Shown: positions 17,663 through 26,417 of the stretch, piece by piece
How positions within the stretch are numbered: the first letter of the stretch is position 1
Layout of the letters: every line of letters begins with the position of its first letter
Assembly: GCA_018335695.1 (NCBI GenBank)
Contig: JAGXRV010000002.1
Span: 1-52,019 of the forward strand
From: Clostridium sp.
Lineage (GTDB): Bacteria > Bacillota > Dethiobacteria > Dethiobacterales > Dethiobacteraceae
Direction of reading: 5' to 3'
DNA: 52,019 nucleotides
Notes under the pieces: generated by a model
The model's input: the letters and a program-made list of their open reading frames with translations, nothing else
The model's database searches: none
Told to the model about the DNA's origin: nothing
Position numbers and translations under genes: made by a program

Positions 17663-17782
17663 GAAGCCTCCATACGTCAAGGTTTTCTGCTAGTTTGCCA
17701 CAATGACCCAGCTAACATTACTTCGCTTTCTACTTGATAAATCCTCCACGGCTAAAATGTATTTAAACGCAAACAATTGATG

Positions 17783-18664
17783 CTAGCGCGGCAGGACACT
17801 TTTCACAGCCGCCCCGATCCCTTTTTGCATAATTGTGTCAAGCACATCACTCTCCATAGCCTCGCCTAAGACTCTGCCTTCACGGCTGACTACCACCACC
17901 CGGTGATATTTTTTCATGGCAAACTGCCGCAACAAATCTTTGATCAGAGCATCCTCAAGCGCCATCAGTGTAGTTAACGGCATGACACCTTGTTCGTAAA
18001 AGACTTTTTTCTTGCGAGAGAGTCCGCGAATAAATGCGTACAGCGCCACAGTCCGTTCTTTTTCTGCACCATAATAAAGAAAAAAGGCGGCGGCAAAAAG
18101 AGTGATATGGAAATGTCCCAAATAAAACAGATAGAATCCCAAAGCAAACAGCAACAAAGAAATGAGCTGACTGACACGGACAGCCAGCTCAGTAGCCTGT
18201 TGAAAACCTAATGTGCCCGCAAGACGTGCGCGCAATATTCTGCCGCCATCCAGGGGCAGAGCCGGCAAAAGATTAAAAAAGCCTAGCACCAGATTACAGC
18301 GGATAAAAAAGAGAAACGTCTCGTTTTGCTGCCACGCAGGCAAATTGGCATAAATCACAATTGAGACCGCCACTAAAAAGAAATTAAAAAGCGGCCCAGC
18401 CAATGACACATTGCTTTCCACCTGTGGATCGAGTTCAAGCGCATCCTCTATCCGGGCTACGCCGCCAAAGGGGAAAACTTCCACATCGCCAACGGCTAAA
18501 CCGCTTGCCCTGGCAACAAACATATGGACTAATTCATGAAGAATAACCAGTCCAAATAGAATCAGGGCTTCATCCAAATAACCATAGAATGCCAGAAAAA
18601 ACAGGAGCAGCACAAACGTCCAATGAAACCGGAAAGCTATCCCGCCCGCCCTGAATAGTTTCAA
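17783..18664 (-). CDS. spoIVFB: SpoIVFB-like M50 membrane metalloprotease
   Basis: Intramembrane zinc protease that in Bacillus cleaves pro-sigma-K in the mother cell. H43-E44-x-x-H47 (ILHELVHMF) lies in an early helix, and the Asp of LPALPLDGGR completes the zinc site. Several hydrophobic segments match the family, with a C-terminal soluble tail (from about 205) that may be a CBS-like domain. TTG at 18664 is chosen because AAGGAGG lies 6 bases upstream; a longer frame would overlap the gene for its regulator. It follows spoIVFA by 13 bp. Confidence 0.92.
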   Translation of the reverse strand: MKLFRAGGIAFRFHWTFVLLLFFLAFYGYLDEALILFGLVILHELVHMFVARASGLAVGDVEVFPFGGVARIEDALELDPQVESNVSLAGPLFNFFLVAVSIVIYANLPAWQQNETFLFFIRCNLVLGFFNLLPALPLDGGRILRARLAGTLGFQQATELAVRVSQLISLLLFALGFYLFYLGHFHITLFAAAFFLYYGAEKERTVALYAFIRGLSRKKKVFYEQGVMPLTTLMALEDALIKDLLRQFAMKKYHRVVVVSREGRVLGEAMESDVLDTIMQKGIGAAVKSVLPR

Positions 18665-18677
18665 CTGCTGCCTCCTT

Positions 18678-19481
18678 TTACTCTTTATCCACCAAGTATT
18701 TCTGAGGATCAACCGGCTGTTTATTTTCCCATAATTCAAAATGGAGGTGGCTTTCGCCTGCCCCGGTCGGTGCCACTTTGGCAATTATCTGCCCGCGAAC
18801 CACACTCTCACCTGCTGCCACTGCAATATCAGTAACTCGCCCATAGATGGTTACTTTATTGCCTGGATGCTCGAGATAAACGGTTAAACCATGATCGGGA
18901 TGCCCCTTAATCAGCGAAACTGTACCTGAAAAAGCAGCAAAAACAGAAGAGCCGGCCGCGGCGGCAACATCAATCCCATAGTGCATTTCCATCTGTCCTG
19001 ACTCAAGACTTAAGCTAGGCCCATACGCTCTTTTTACCACACCGTTTACCGGCGCCGCCATAGTCTCATCCAGAGGTTGCCCGTCAGCAGGGTCAGGCAC
19101 AAGAGGAGCCTCTGCTGTCCGACGCCAGTTGAAGTCCCGCACCGACTGGATTACCGGCTTGGCCGTCTGAAACAATTCTGCCGGGTTTGCTTGGTATACT
19201 GTCAGGTGGTGGATAGTCGCGGTAATACGATTTGTCAGAGGCAAATTCAATAAACTAAATAAACCTAAACAGATTACCGTCAAAATTGCTGCCACAGTTT
19301 TTTGAAATAAGTGCTCCTGCAATGGTTTAAGCATTTTAATGGGAAGATCTTCCCAAACGATTTGCTTGCATTCCGAATCCGTTTCGGCGAAAAGCTGACC
19401 GTACCGCCGCCTCTCCTCCCGGCTCTCTACCCGCTCTCTTAGAGAAGGCCTCGCACTCTGCCACTTTCTTTTTTTTCTCAT
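18678..19481 (-). CDS. spoIVFA: SpoIVFA-like, M23-domain regulator of SpoIVFB
   Basis: SpoIVFA anchors and inhibits SpoIVFB in the engulfed forespore and is cut to release it. The 267-residue product has a charged cytoplasmic start, one membrane helix (about 65-87), a linker and a C-terminal M23/LytM fold with HYGIDV and HLHFELW, the metal-site residues of this fold. Start ATG 19481 has GGGGGTG upstream. It overlaps nothing and precedes spoIVFB by 13 bp. A repeat-rich gap of over 400 bp separates it from rodA. Confidence 0.9.
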   Translation of the reverse strand: MRKKRKWQSARPSLRERVESREERRRYGQLFAETDSECKQIVWEDLPIKMLKPLQEHLFQKTVAAILTVICLGLFSLLNLPLTNRITATIHHLTVYQANPAELFQTAKPVIQSVRDFNWRRTAEAPLVPDPADGQPLDETMAAPVNGVVKRAYGPSLSLESGQMEMHYGIDVAAAAGSSVFAAFSGTVSLIKGHPDHGLTVYLEHPGNKVTIYGRVTDIAVAAGESVVRGQIIAKVAPTGAGESHLHFELWENKQPVDPQKYLVDKE

Positions 19482-19646
19482 TAGTTTCACCCCCGGCAGG
19501 TTTGTCCTTACCCCATTTATATTTACAGTCGGCAAAGGATATGCCAATTAGAACCTAAAAAAGGAACCAACCAAGGGGACGGTTCTTCTGGTATGCTTTG
19601 CCAGCCTTTCCTTTAAAAAAGGCCTCATTTAGTCCCTTACCCTGCC

Positions 19647-19680
19647 CTCACCCTAACCCTCTCCCAGAGGGAGAGGGGAT
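19647..19680. repeat. Dispersed repeat family 2, copy 1
   Basis: CCCTCACCCTAACCCTCT followed by a palindromic CCCAGAGGGAGAGGGG. Related copies occur at 30481, 44377 and 44514. Its palindromic half is the seed of the adjacent tandem array. Confidence 0.75.
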
Positions 19681-19774
19681 ATTTGTTTGCTAACCCAGAG
19701 GGAGAGGGGATATTTGTTTGCTAACCCAGAGGGAGAGGGGATATTTGTTTGCTAACCCAGAGGGAGAGGGGATT
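19663..19774. repeat. 31-bp tandem repeat, 3.6 copies
   Basis: The 31-bp unit (start 19663, 19694, 19725, 19756) begins CCCAGAGGGAGAGGGG and ends with GTTTGCTAA; the fourth copy is partial. The copies are identical as far as I can see, so the expansion is recent. Confidence 0.9.
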
Positions 19775-19776
19775 GG

Positions 19777-19812
19777 TTTATGGGAATCGGCTACCTCGCC
19801 GATCCCCATAAA
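19777..19812. repeat. Long inverted repeat
   Basis: TTTATGGG-A-ATCGGC and GCCGAT-C-CCCATAAA around a 6-base loop, 14 paired positions with one mismatch. Downstream of rodA in transcription; it may be part of the repeat cluster or stabilise the transcript. Confidence 0.65.
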
Positions 19813-19820
19813 TCCAACTG

Positions 19821-19847
19821 CAAAAAGCCGGAAATCATTTTCCGGCT
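19821..19847 (-). terminator. Intrinsic terminator after rodA
   Basis: Minus strand AGCCGGAAA-atga-TTTCCGGCT followed by TTTTGCAG, 62 bp past the rodA stop. Confidence 0.8.
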
Positions 19848-19908
19848 GCAGAACGTCTGAGCGACTTTTGTTATATATCAGCGCATGTTGCTGCGCCTGT
19901 GTCCCAAC

Positions 19909-21015
19909 TTAAAACATCAGGCGGTGACGGCGCATACCAATATTTAACACCAGCCCTATTGACAGCATATTCTTTAAAAGCGAGCTGCCGCCATATGACA
20001 TAAACGGCAAGGGCAAACCGGTCACAGGCATCACGCCAATGGTCATACCGATATTAATCATAATCTGAAAGAGTAACATAGAGGCTACTCCAATGCAAAT
20101 CAACATCCCAAATGTATCTTTTGCTACAGAAGCAATCCGGATTATGCGAAAAATTAGGAAAACATACAAGAGAATCAAAACAAAGCCGCCGGCAAAACCT
20201 ATTTGCTCTGCAAGCACAGAAAAAATAAAATCAGTATGAGGTTCGGGGGTAAAGCTAAGACTGCTTTGCGTTCCATCAGCAAACAATCCCTTCCCCCACA
20301 CACCGCCGGAGCCCACGGCAATAACACTCTGAATCTGCTGGAAAGCGCCGCTGAGCGCGTCACGCTCCGGATTAATAAAACTAAGCAAACGCATTCTCTG
20401 ATAATCCTTTAATACTTGCCACAGCAACGGAAGACCCACTACTAAACTGCCAACCACATAAAGCAGCAGATGCCTTGCTTTAGCGCCGGCCATAAAAAGC
20501 ATGCCAAACATAATGGCAATAAACACCAGAGCTGTTCCTAAATCAGGCTGAAGAAAAATCATCCCCATCGGTAAGCTGACATGGATAAATGTGGGTATGA
20601 CGCTGAAAATACTGGCAAAGTTTCCCTCCCGCGCCGCAAGATGCCTAGCCAGCGAAATAATGATAAAAAGCTTGGCAAACTCTGACGGTTGGAGATTGAA
20701 AAAACCTAAATCAATCCAGCGTTGTGCGCCTCCACCTTCCCTTCCCAGAAAAAAAACGGCAAGCAAAAGCAGCAGGTTCAATCCATACAAATAGTGTGTC
20801 ACCCGATAAAACTGTGTATAATCAATATTAATAACGACCAGAAGCGCGATAAAACTGACAAGAAACCAAATCGCCTGACGCTTGACAAAAAAGGGATCGC
20901 CGGACAGGCTGTCCATCGTGGCACTGCTGATAATCAGCAAACTTAGCAAAACAATCGCAAACACAGCGAGTAGCAGCAGGAAATCAAAGCTCCGCACAAG
21001 GCGACGGTCAAACAA
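19909..21015 (-). CDS. rodA: RodA, SEDS peptidoglycan glycosyltransferase
   Basis: RodA polymerises lipid II in the elongasome together with a class B PBP. The 368-residue protein has ten hydrophobic segments and the SEDS landmarks NLQPSEFAKL, QPDLGTAL, GSGGVWGKG, PEPHTDFIFSVLAEQIG and MSYGGSSLLKNM. It sits in the same neighbourhood as its partner pbp2 and mreBCD, with minCDE between. Start is TTG at 21015 with GGGGAAGGC upstream. Two hairpins with T-tracts lie just before it, so it probably depends on read-through or a promoter I cannot see. Confidence 0.93.
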   Translation of the reverse strand: MFDRRLVRSFDFLLLLAVFAIVLLSLLIISSATMDSLSGDPFFVKRQAIWFLVSFIALLVVINIDYTQFYRVTHYLYGLNLLLLLAVFFLGREGGGAQRWIDLGFFNLQPSEFAKLFIIISLARHLAAREGNFASIFSVIPTFIHVSLPMGMIFLQPDLGTALVFIAIMFGMLFMAGAKARHLLLYVVGSLVVGLPLLWQVLKDYQRMRLLSFINPERDALSGAFQQIQSVIAVGSGGVWGKGLFADGTQSSLSFTPEPHTDFIFSVLAEQIGFAGGFVLILLYVFLIFRIIRIASVAKDTFGMLICIGVASMLLFQIMINIGMTIGVMPVTGLPLPFMSYGGSSLLKNMLSIGLVLNIGMRRHRLMF

Positions 21016-21029
21016 GCCTTCCCCTCCCC

Positions 21030-21084
21030 AAAAAACTAAAACGCATAGGATCGTAGCTTCCCTGAACGATCTAATTTCCTATGC
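21030..21084 (-). terminator. Second terminator-like hairpin just upstream of rodA
   Basis: On the minus strand GCATAGG pairs with CCTATGC and GATCGT with ACGATC, with a bulge of six bases (aaatta), and the hairpin is followed by GTTTTAGTTTTTT. It ends only 15 bases before the rodA start and after another terminator, so it may be a conditional attenuator. Confidence 0.5.
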
Positions 21085-21087
21085 TTT

Positions 21088-21123
21088 AAAAAAGAATAAG
21101 TGCGGGCAAAACCCAGCACTTAT
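21088..21123 (-). terminator. Intrinsic terminator after minE
   Basis: Minus strand ATAAGTGC-T-GGG-tttt-G-CCC-GCACTTAT followed by TCTTTTTT. It lies 46 bp past the minE stop. Confidence 0.8.
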
Positions 21124-21168
21124 ATTATAAGCGAAACCGGCAAAGCCGTAAAGCGCTCAGATAAATCC

Positions 21169-21435
21169 TCAACCAGGCCTGCGAATAGCTTTAATCGCCA
21201 AATTCGCCTCCAAGACAGCCGTGCCGTCGGTTTTATGTAAATTTATCACTGTATTTGACGTATCTATTTCCATATATTTCGAGATAACCTTAATTATCTC
21301 TTCCTTGATTTGTTCCATAAACTCCGGCGAAACACTGGCTCGATCATGGACAAGCACCAGGCGCAGACGCTCTTTGGCAATATCTTTACTGTCCTGTTTC
21401 CCCGCCAGGGCATTTAGCAATGCTCTCAGGTTCAT
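21169..21435 (-). CDS. minE: Cell division topological specificity factor MinE
   Basis: MinE drives MinCD off the membrane so that division is allowed at midcell. The 88-residue protein has the family text AKERLRLVLVHDRASVSPEFMEQIKEEIIKVISKYMEID and a C-terminal dimerisation domain. It follows minD by 14 bp. Presence of MinE rather than only DivIVA is usual in clostridia. Confidence 0.96.
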   Translation of the reverse strand: MNLRALLNALAGKQDSKDIAKERLRLVLVHDRASVSPEFMEQIKEEIIKVISKYMEIDTSNTVINLHKTDGTAVLEANLAIKAIRRPG

Positions 21436-21449
21436 CTTTCACACCTCTC

Positions 21450-22250
21450 CTAGCCGCTAAGGCCCATAATTTTTTTCAGCCTGCTGAAGATAGAGCTATT
21501 CTTATATAACTGCAAGAACGGCACACTTTCTCCCCTTACCCTGCGCACAATATTCCGGTAGGCTTGTCCCGATAAAGAGCCGTTATCATTGGCTACAACC
21601 GGTTCGCCTCGATTCGTGGAGACAATAATTTTTTCATCGTCAGGAATAACGCCGATTAAATCAATTGCCAGGATTTCCAAAATGTCTTCTATATCCATCA
21701 TATCGCCGCGTTTCACCATATCAGGCCGCAGGCGATTGATAATCAGTTTAGGGTCACCCAATTCTGCCGCCTCCAACAAGCCGATAATCCGGTCGGCATC
21801 ACGTACGGCAGACACTTCCGGCGTAGTTACAATCAACGCCCTATCAGCACCTGCTATGGCGTTGCGGAAGCCCTGTTCAATGCCGGCCGGGCAATCCACC
21901 AAAATGTAATCATATTCATCTTTTAATTCCGCACAAAGCTTTTTCATCTGTTCGGGTGTTACCGCGTTTTTATCCCGAGTCTGTGCCGCTGGCAAGAGAA
22001 AAAGCGTGTCATAACGCTTATCCCGGATTAAAGCCTGCTTTGGGCGGCAATTCCCCTCAACCACATCCACCAAATCATAAACAATCCTATTCTCCAATCC
22101 CATGACTACATCCAAATTGCGCAGCCCAATATCGGCATCAATCAGCACAACCTTTTCGCCCAACATAGCAAGACCTACCCCAAGATTAGCAGTGGTTGTT
22201 GTTTTTCCCACACCGCCCTTGCCGGAGGTAATGACAATCACTGTCCCCAT
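21450..22250 (-). CDS. minD: Septum site-determining ATPase MinD
   Basis: MinD binds the membrane with ATP and recruits MinC and MinE. The deviant Walker A GKGGVGKTT is at 10-18 of the 266-residue protein, DADIGLRNLD is switch-like, and the C-terminus FSRLKKIMGL is an amphipathic membrane anchor. I chose ATG 22250 because the family starts MGxVIVITSGKGG; a longer frame from 22286 would overlap minC. The minC stop lies 25 bp upstream. Confidence 0.96.
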   Translation of the reverse strand: MGTVIVITSGKGGVGKTTTTANLGVGLAMLGEKVVLIDADIGLRNLDVVMGLENRIVYDLVDVVEGNCRPKQALIRDKRYDTLFLLPAAQTRDKNAVTPEQMKKLCAELKDEYDYILVDCPAGIEQGFRNAIAGADRALIVTTPEVSAVRDADRIIGLLEAAELGDPKLIINRLRPDMVKRGDMMDIEDILEILAIDLIGVIPDDEKIIVSTNRGEPVVANDNGSLSGQAYRNIVRRVRGESVPFLQLYKNSSIFSRLKKIMGLSG

Positions 22251-22275
22251 AAACCTCAGCCCCTTTACTAACTTT

Positions 22276-22941
22276 CTATAAGCCAAACTTTGTGCTAACT
22301 GCGGCGATCATAATCCGGTCATCGCTAATATAGGCATATTCAGGATGATTCGGCAAAGCCGATTCATCCGGTGCTCTTGAAATCACACTGGCGATTCTAA
22401 GCTGAGTGGGAGCAAGACGCAGGGCAACTACCGAAGCATTTCGGTCACCGCCCCTCCCGGCATGGGCAATCCCCCGAAGCGTCCCGTAAACAAAAATATC
22501 GCCCTCAGCAACAATTTCCGCGCCTGGATTCACGTCCCCCAGCACAATTACATTGCCTGGATAGTGAATACTTTGTCCGGAACGCAGTGTCCGCTTAATA
22601 ACTATGGAGCGGCCTTCTTTACAGTTTTCCAGCTTTAGCTCATCTGTCTCTCCCCCCCGTCTGGCAGGTGACACTTCCGATGGCCGTTCAGCACTGGTTT
22701 GCACTCCTGCAAGTACCAGCTTGCTGTTTTTTGCAAGAACATCTGCAAGCCTTTCCTTTTCAGCTTCTGTTAACTGTCTGCTGCCTACATCAATACGCAC
22801 CTTTGACTGCCCAAAAAATACGGCCCTCTGTTTAAGGCGCTCTGCCAAGTCAAGCAAAACATCATCAAACGCGGCACTTTCCCGGCAGTAAATAGTAACC
22901 CCCTCTTTTGTCCCCTTAAACTCAACCGAATATTTACTCAT
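22276..22941 (-). CDS. minC: Septum site-determining protein MinC
   Basis: Division inhibitor acting on FtsZ polymers. The N-terminal domain (about 1-100, KYSVEFKGTKEGVTIYC) and the C-terminal beta-helix domain (from about 115, TLRSGQSIHYPGNVIVLGDVNPGAEIVAEGDIFVYGTLRGIAHAG) are both present; 221 residues. Start ATG 22941 has GGAGGAAAG right upstream. A repeat-filled gap of 264 bp separates it from pbp2, so it may have lost a tight link to mreBCD expression. Confidence 0.95.
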   Translation of the reverse strand: MSKYSVEFKGTKEGVTIYCRESAAFDDVLLDLAERLKQRAVFFGQSKVRIDVGSRQLTEAEKERLADVLAKNSKLVLAGVQTSAERPSEVSPARRGGETDELKLENCKEGRSIVIKRTLRSGQSIHYPGNVIVLGDVNPGAEIVAEGDIFVYGTLRGIAHAGRGGDRNASVVALRLAPTQLRIASVISRAPDESALPNHPEYAYISDDRIMIAAVSTKFGL

Positions 22942-23028
22942 ACTTTCCTCCAAACATGACACTAACTCTAAGGTATTTTCGTCAAATACCAGCAAATTCC
23001 TGCCTAAGCAATAAAAAAGACGCTTTAT

Positions 23029-23219
23029 GTTTTCTATCAACCGACGCGTCTTGCAGGGCGGGTTTGAAACCCGCCCCTACGGGCTGCCGTCCCTGCGACA
23101 CTTCCCATTGCGGTGGAAACCGTATAATTTCCCTGGTACAAAAATTCCCCTCCCCTGGAGGGGTGCCCGCAAGGGCGGGGTGGTCGCGTGGAAGAGTGGG
23201 ACAAATCACCTGTCCCCCT
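23029..23219. repeat. Dispersed repeat family 1, copy B
   Basis: About 190 bp matching 341-542 with a diverged middle. It fills the pbp2-minC gap, and its left edge in transcription (23206-23219) supplies the last codons and stop of pbp2. It contains the GCCC-GCAA-GGGC hairpin core. Confidence 0.8.
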
Positions 23220-24990
23220 GTCCCCCCTGTATTGGGGAATAATATTCCCCGATAATCTGGCTGATTACAGGAACGGCAGAGCTGCCGGGACGATGCAATG
23301 AGTTTTCCACTATAACGTAAAATGCCAGCTCCGGCGCTTCCGCAGGAGCATAGCCCACAAATGTGCTGTGGGAATAACGCAGCGAAGATACTTCCACTGT
23401 GCCGGTTTTACCAGCAACTTTCACCGGCAGCCGACGCATGCTGGGAGCCGTACCGCCAAAATCAGTAACGTTTTTCATCCCCTGACGGATAATCTCCCAG
23501 TTTTTCTCGCTAAATTCCAGTTGCTGAATTATTTTCGGTTCCGCATTAAAAATTACTTCGCCAAGGTGATCCTTCGCTTTTTGCACTAAATAAGGACGAT
23601 AGTGTATCCCGCCATTTGCAAGCATGGCCGCAAAGTTAGCCATCTGCAAAGCGGTAATTTCATGACCCTGTCCGATCGATGCGCCCATCAGGTTGCCGGG
23701 CATAAAATCCAGGCGCCCTCTATTATTAAGCGATCCGGCGGCTTCACCCCTCAAATCGTTAAGACCGGTCGGACTGCCGAAGCCGAAACTTTCCGCATAA
23801 CTGCTAAGTCGATCTATCCCGAGACGATAACCCATTTCATAGAAAAAAACGTTACAAGACTGTGCGATAGCCGGAATAATACTAAGCGCACCATGTACCT
23901 TTAGGCACCGCGACGTCTGCCGGCCGTTAAAAAAAGTGGCTACCCCCCGGCAGGTTACACGACTTTGCTCGTTGATCAAACCTTCTTCCAAAGCCGCAAT
24001 CCCCGGCAACATCTTAAAAGTTGAACCTACCGGGTGAAAATCCTGAATCGCTTTATTTCTTAGAGGTTGGTTCCTCCTGTCGGCCGCCAACTGTTTAAAA
24101 TTCTGCGCTAATGTATTTGGGTCATATGCGGGGTAACTTACCATAGCACGGATAGCGCCGCTATTTGGGTCAATTATTACAACAGAGCCTCTGCCCGCCT
24201 GGGTGTTACCACTCTCTACCAGGTTTTTAATTACCTGACGTAACGCCCTCTCCGCGATTTCCTGCAATCTCGCATCAAGCGTCAGATAAATGTTGTTTCC
24301 CGGAACCGGGTCTTCTCTGGCTAATATTCGCGTGCGGCGCCCGAAGCGGTTCTTCTCAACAAGCAAATTGCCTTCCCTGCCTCGCAGCGTCTGTTCCCAG
24401 ACATGCTCCACGCCTGCCTGACCGATTGCATCTGTTCCGCGATAGATAATTCCCTGTGCTTGCATTTCTTCAATTTGCTGCCTTGAAATAGGGCCTACAT
24501 AACCCAATACATGAGACGCCAGGCTACCATGGACATACTCCCGCACTAGTTGGGTTTCAATAATGACGCCCGGCAAATCCATGCGCCTCTCTTCCAACTT
24601 AGCCACTACTTCCGCTGAAACGTTTCCGGCAATCTGAATGGGGGCAAAGCTGCGAAAGCGCTCTCCCCGCACTCTCTCACGAATATATTCTTCATCAATT
24701 TCCAAAAGCTCCGCCAAATAACGAATAGTCTCCACATCCCGCAAGTCAAAGTCAAGCAGAGACACGGCAAAGCCCGGTCGGTTGGCAGCCAATAATTCCC
24801 CGTTTAACGCAAAGATTTCGCCGCGAGGCGCCGCGATCGGCAACTGACGTTGTCTGTTGTTTTCGGCACTGGCACGGTAATATTCAAAATTATGAATTTG
24901 CAGCCAAGCCAAGCGGGCCGTTAATAGTACCGCCAGCAAAACGACAAGTCCGCTAAACACACGCAGCCTTCTTTGCAAAGATTTATTCAT
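23206..24990 (-). CDS. mrdA: Penicillin-binding protein 2 (class B, elongation)
   Basis: The transpeptidase of the elongasome, partner of RodA. It has a short cytoplasmic start and one membrane helix (about 11-30), a dimerisation/pedestal region (50-220) and the transpeptidase with S323-T-F-K326, S378-C-N380 and K528-T-G530. The 594 residues are a normal length. It follows mreD by 10 bp. The last residues (GGQGDR and stop) fall in a dispersed repeat, so the native C-terminus may have been altered. Confidence 0.95.
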   Translation of the reverse strand: MNKSLQRRLRVFSGLVVLLAVLLTARLAWLQIHNFEYYRASAENNRQRQLPIAAPRGEIFALNGELLAANRPGFAVSLLDFDLRDVETIRYLAELLEIDEEYIRERVRGERFRSFAPIQIAGNVSAEVVAKLEERRMDLPGVIIETQLVREYVHGSLASHVLGYVGPISRQQIEEMQAQGIIYRGTDAIGQAGVEHVWEQTLRGREGNLLVEKNRFGRRTRILAREDPVPGNNIYLTLDARLQEIAERALRQVIKNLVESGNTQAGRGSVVIIDPNSGAIRAMVSYPAYDPNTLAQNFKQLAADRRNQPLRNKAIQDFHPVGSTFKMLPGIAALEEGLINEQSRVTCRGVATFFNGRQTSRCLKVHGALSIIPAIAQSCNVFFYEMGYRLGIDRLSSYAESFGFGSPTGLNDLRGEAAGSLNNRGRLDFMPGNLMGASIGQGHEITALQMANFAAMLANGGIHYRPYLVQKAKDHLGEVIFNAEPKIIQQLEFSEKNWEIIRQGMKNVTDFGGTAPSMRRLPVKVAGKTGTVEVSSLRYSHSTFVGYAPAEAPELAFYVIVENSLHRPGSSAVPVISQIIGEYYSPIQGGQGDR

Positions 24991-25000
24991 TTAAGCCTCC

Positions 25001-25519
25001 TTATTTGCCTGAGCTTTCTGCTTGGGAAAACAGCAGCCGGCGCTTCTGGGCCAGGCAAAGATAGGGATAAATCAGACCCATGATAAAAAAGTGCATTAGC
25101 ATTCTACCGGTTGAAAACTGCTGCAGATACTGGAAAAAGGGGAAAGGTTGGGATATATCGGCAACTCCTTTTAAAATGAACGGCATTATGTCGTTAAACA
25201 GAGAAAAAAATATGACAAGCAGCATGGGTGCCAAGACAAAGTCTCTATTGATTTCCTCTGCCAGATAACCGGCCATTGCTCCGACAAGCATTTTAATCAC
25301 AGCAAAAAAGCCAAGCGGCGCACCAAAGGCAATGTCTTGCATCAGCCCAGCCGCCAAACCGACTAAGGCGCCGCGCTTGCTGTCGGAAAGCAAAGCCAGC
25401 GCCACCACTACTATCAATAGTAAGTCAGGGTGGACACCGTTTGGGCTGATTAAAGCGAGAAAAGAACCTTGCAGCGCCAAACTTACTGTAAGCAGCAAAA
25501 AAATAATAAGCGGACCCAT
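25001..25519 (-). CDS. mreD: Rod shape-determining protein MreD
   Basis: Small integral membrane protein of the elongasome, 172 residues, with about five hydrophobic helices (PLIIFLLLTVSLALQGSF at the start, LLLIVVVALALLSDSKRGALVGLAAGLMQDIAFG in the middle). Start ATG 25519 has AAGGAG 9 bases upstream; a longer frame from 25636 would overlap mreC by over 100 bp. It sits directly after mreC and before pbp2. Confidence 0.93.
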   Translation of the reverse strand: MGPLIIFLLLTVSLALQGSFLALISPNGVHPDLLLIVVVALALLSDSKRGALVGLAAGLMQDIAFGAPLGFFAVIKMLVGAMAGYLAEEINRDFVLAPMLLVIFFSLFNDIMPFILKGVADISQPFPFFQYLQQFSTGRMLMHFFIMGLIYPYLCLAQKRRLLFSQAESSGK

Positions 25520-25520
25520 T

Positions 25521-26381
25521 TTAATCTGCTCCTTCGTTTCCTTGCGCAGACGCTGCGCTTGGCAGGACCACAAACACTTCTTCGAGCCTATTAAAGTTGG
25601 CTGCCGGACGCAGCAAGGCAAAACGCGATAGCCCAAGCTCCTCCTCTACCATCTCCAAGACATAACCAAGCACCAGGCCTTGCGGGTATATTCCGCCTAA
25701 ACCGGAAGAAATTATAGTGTCTCCCGGCTGAATATTAGCGTCCCGCGGCAGATTAATCATGCGCAGATAACCTGGCATATCGGCGTCCGCCTCCACAACA
25801 CCTACCGTCCCAGGTTCACGCGAGCGCTGCACCATAGCGCTCACCGCCCGCCGACTATCAGTCAGCAAGAGGACTTGCGATGAAACCGGAGAAACGCCTA
25901 AAATGCTGCCAACTAACCCTTCACTAGTTACCACCGCCAAGTTCTGTTGCACGCCATGCAACGAGCCTTTATTAATGCTGATGGTCTGAAACCAACTGCT
26001 GGCATCCCGGGCAATTACTTCGGCGGCAATAAGCTCATGTTCACTATGGGCTTCAAAATTTAGCATTTGCCGGAGACGATGATTTTCAAGACGAAGCTCC
26101 GTCAAGCGTGCTTCCAATAATAAGGTAGCAGCCAACTCATCTTGGAGTCGCCGATTCTCTGCGGCTAAGAGCTGGTAACCTCTGATTGAAGTCAGCAACC
26201 CTTCAGCAGAACGGGTGAAACGCTGAAAGACCCCTTGAACAGGGGCCGCCACAGTCAGCAACACTTCCTCCGCCGCAGTTATTCCTTGGCGGGTAACAGT
26301 TCTCTGCGTTAAAACTAGGAGAAAAATTAACACTAAAAAAAGCGTTATCATTCTCTGCCGTTTTTTTAAGAAAGCAAGCAT
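25521..26381 (-). CDS. mreC: Rod shape-determining protein MreC
   Basis: MreC links MreB to the PBP2/RodA synthase. The 286-residue protein has one membrane helix (about 10-28), a coiled coil (about 65-105) and a beta-rich domain (SWFQTISINKGSLHGVQQNLAVVTSEGLVG, then ISSGLGGIYPQGLVLGYV). Start ATG 26381 has AAGGGTG upstream. It lies 36 bp after mreB. Confidence 0.95.
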   Translation of the reverse strand: MLAFLKKRQRMITLFLVLIFLLVLTQRTVTRQGITAAEEVLLTVAAPVQGVFQRFTRSAEGLLTSIRGYQLLAAENRRLQDELAATLLLEARLTELRLENHRLRQMLNFEAHSEHELIAAEVIARDASSWFQTISINKGSLHGVQQNLAVVTSEGLVGSILGVSPVSSQVLLLTDSRRAVSAMVQRSREPGTVGVVEADADMPGYLRMINLPRDANIQPGDTIISSGLGGIYPQGLVLGYVLEMVEEELGLSRFALLRPAANFNRLEEVFVVLPSAASAQGNEGAD

Positions 26382-26417
26382 GGTTTTTCACCCTTGTCTG
26401 CTGACTTTTTGCATCTC

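Larger units (their letters stand above)
19482..19825. other. Intergenic repeat-rich gap upstream of spoIVFA
   Basis: The 427-bp gap between rodA and spoIVFA contains a family 2 repeat, a 31-bp tandem array (19663-19774), an imperfect 15-bp inverted repeat (19777-19812) and the rodA terminator. No gene was found. I see no convincing promoter, though spoIVFA should have one for forespore or mother-cell expression. Confidence 0.6.
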
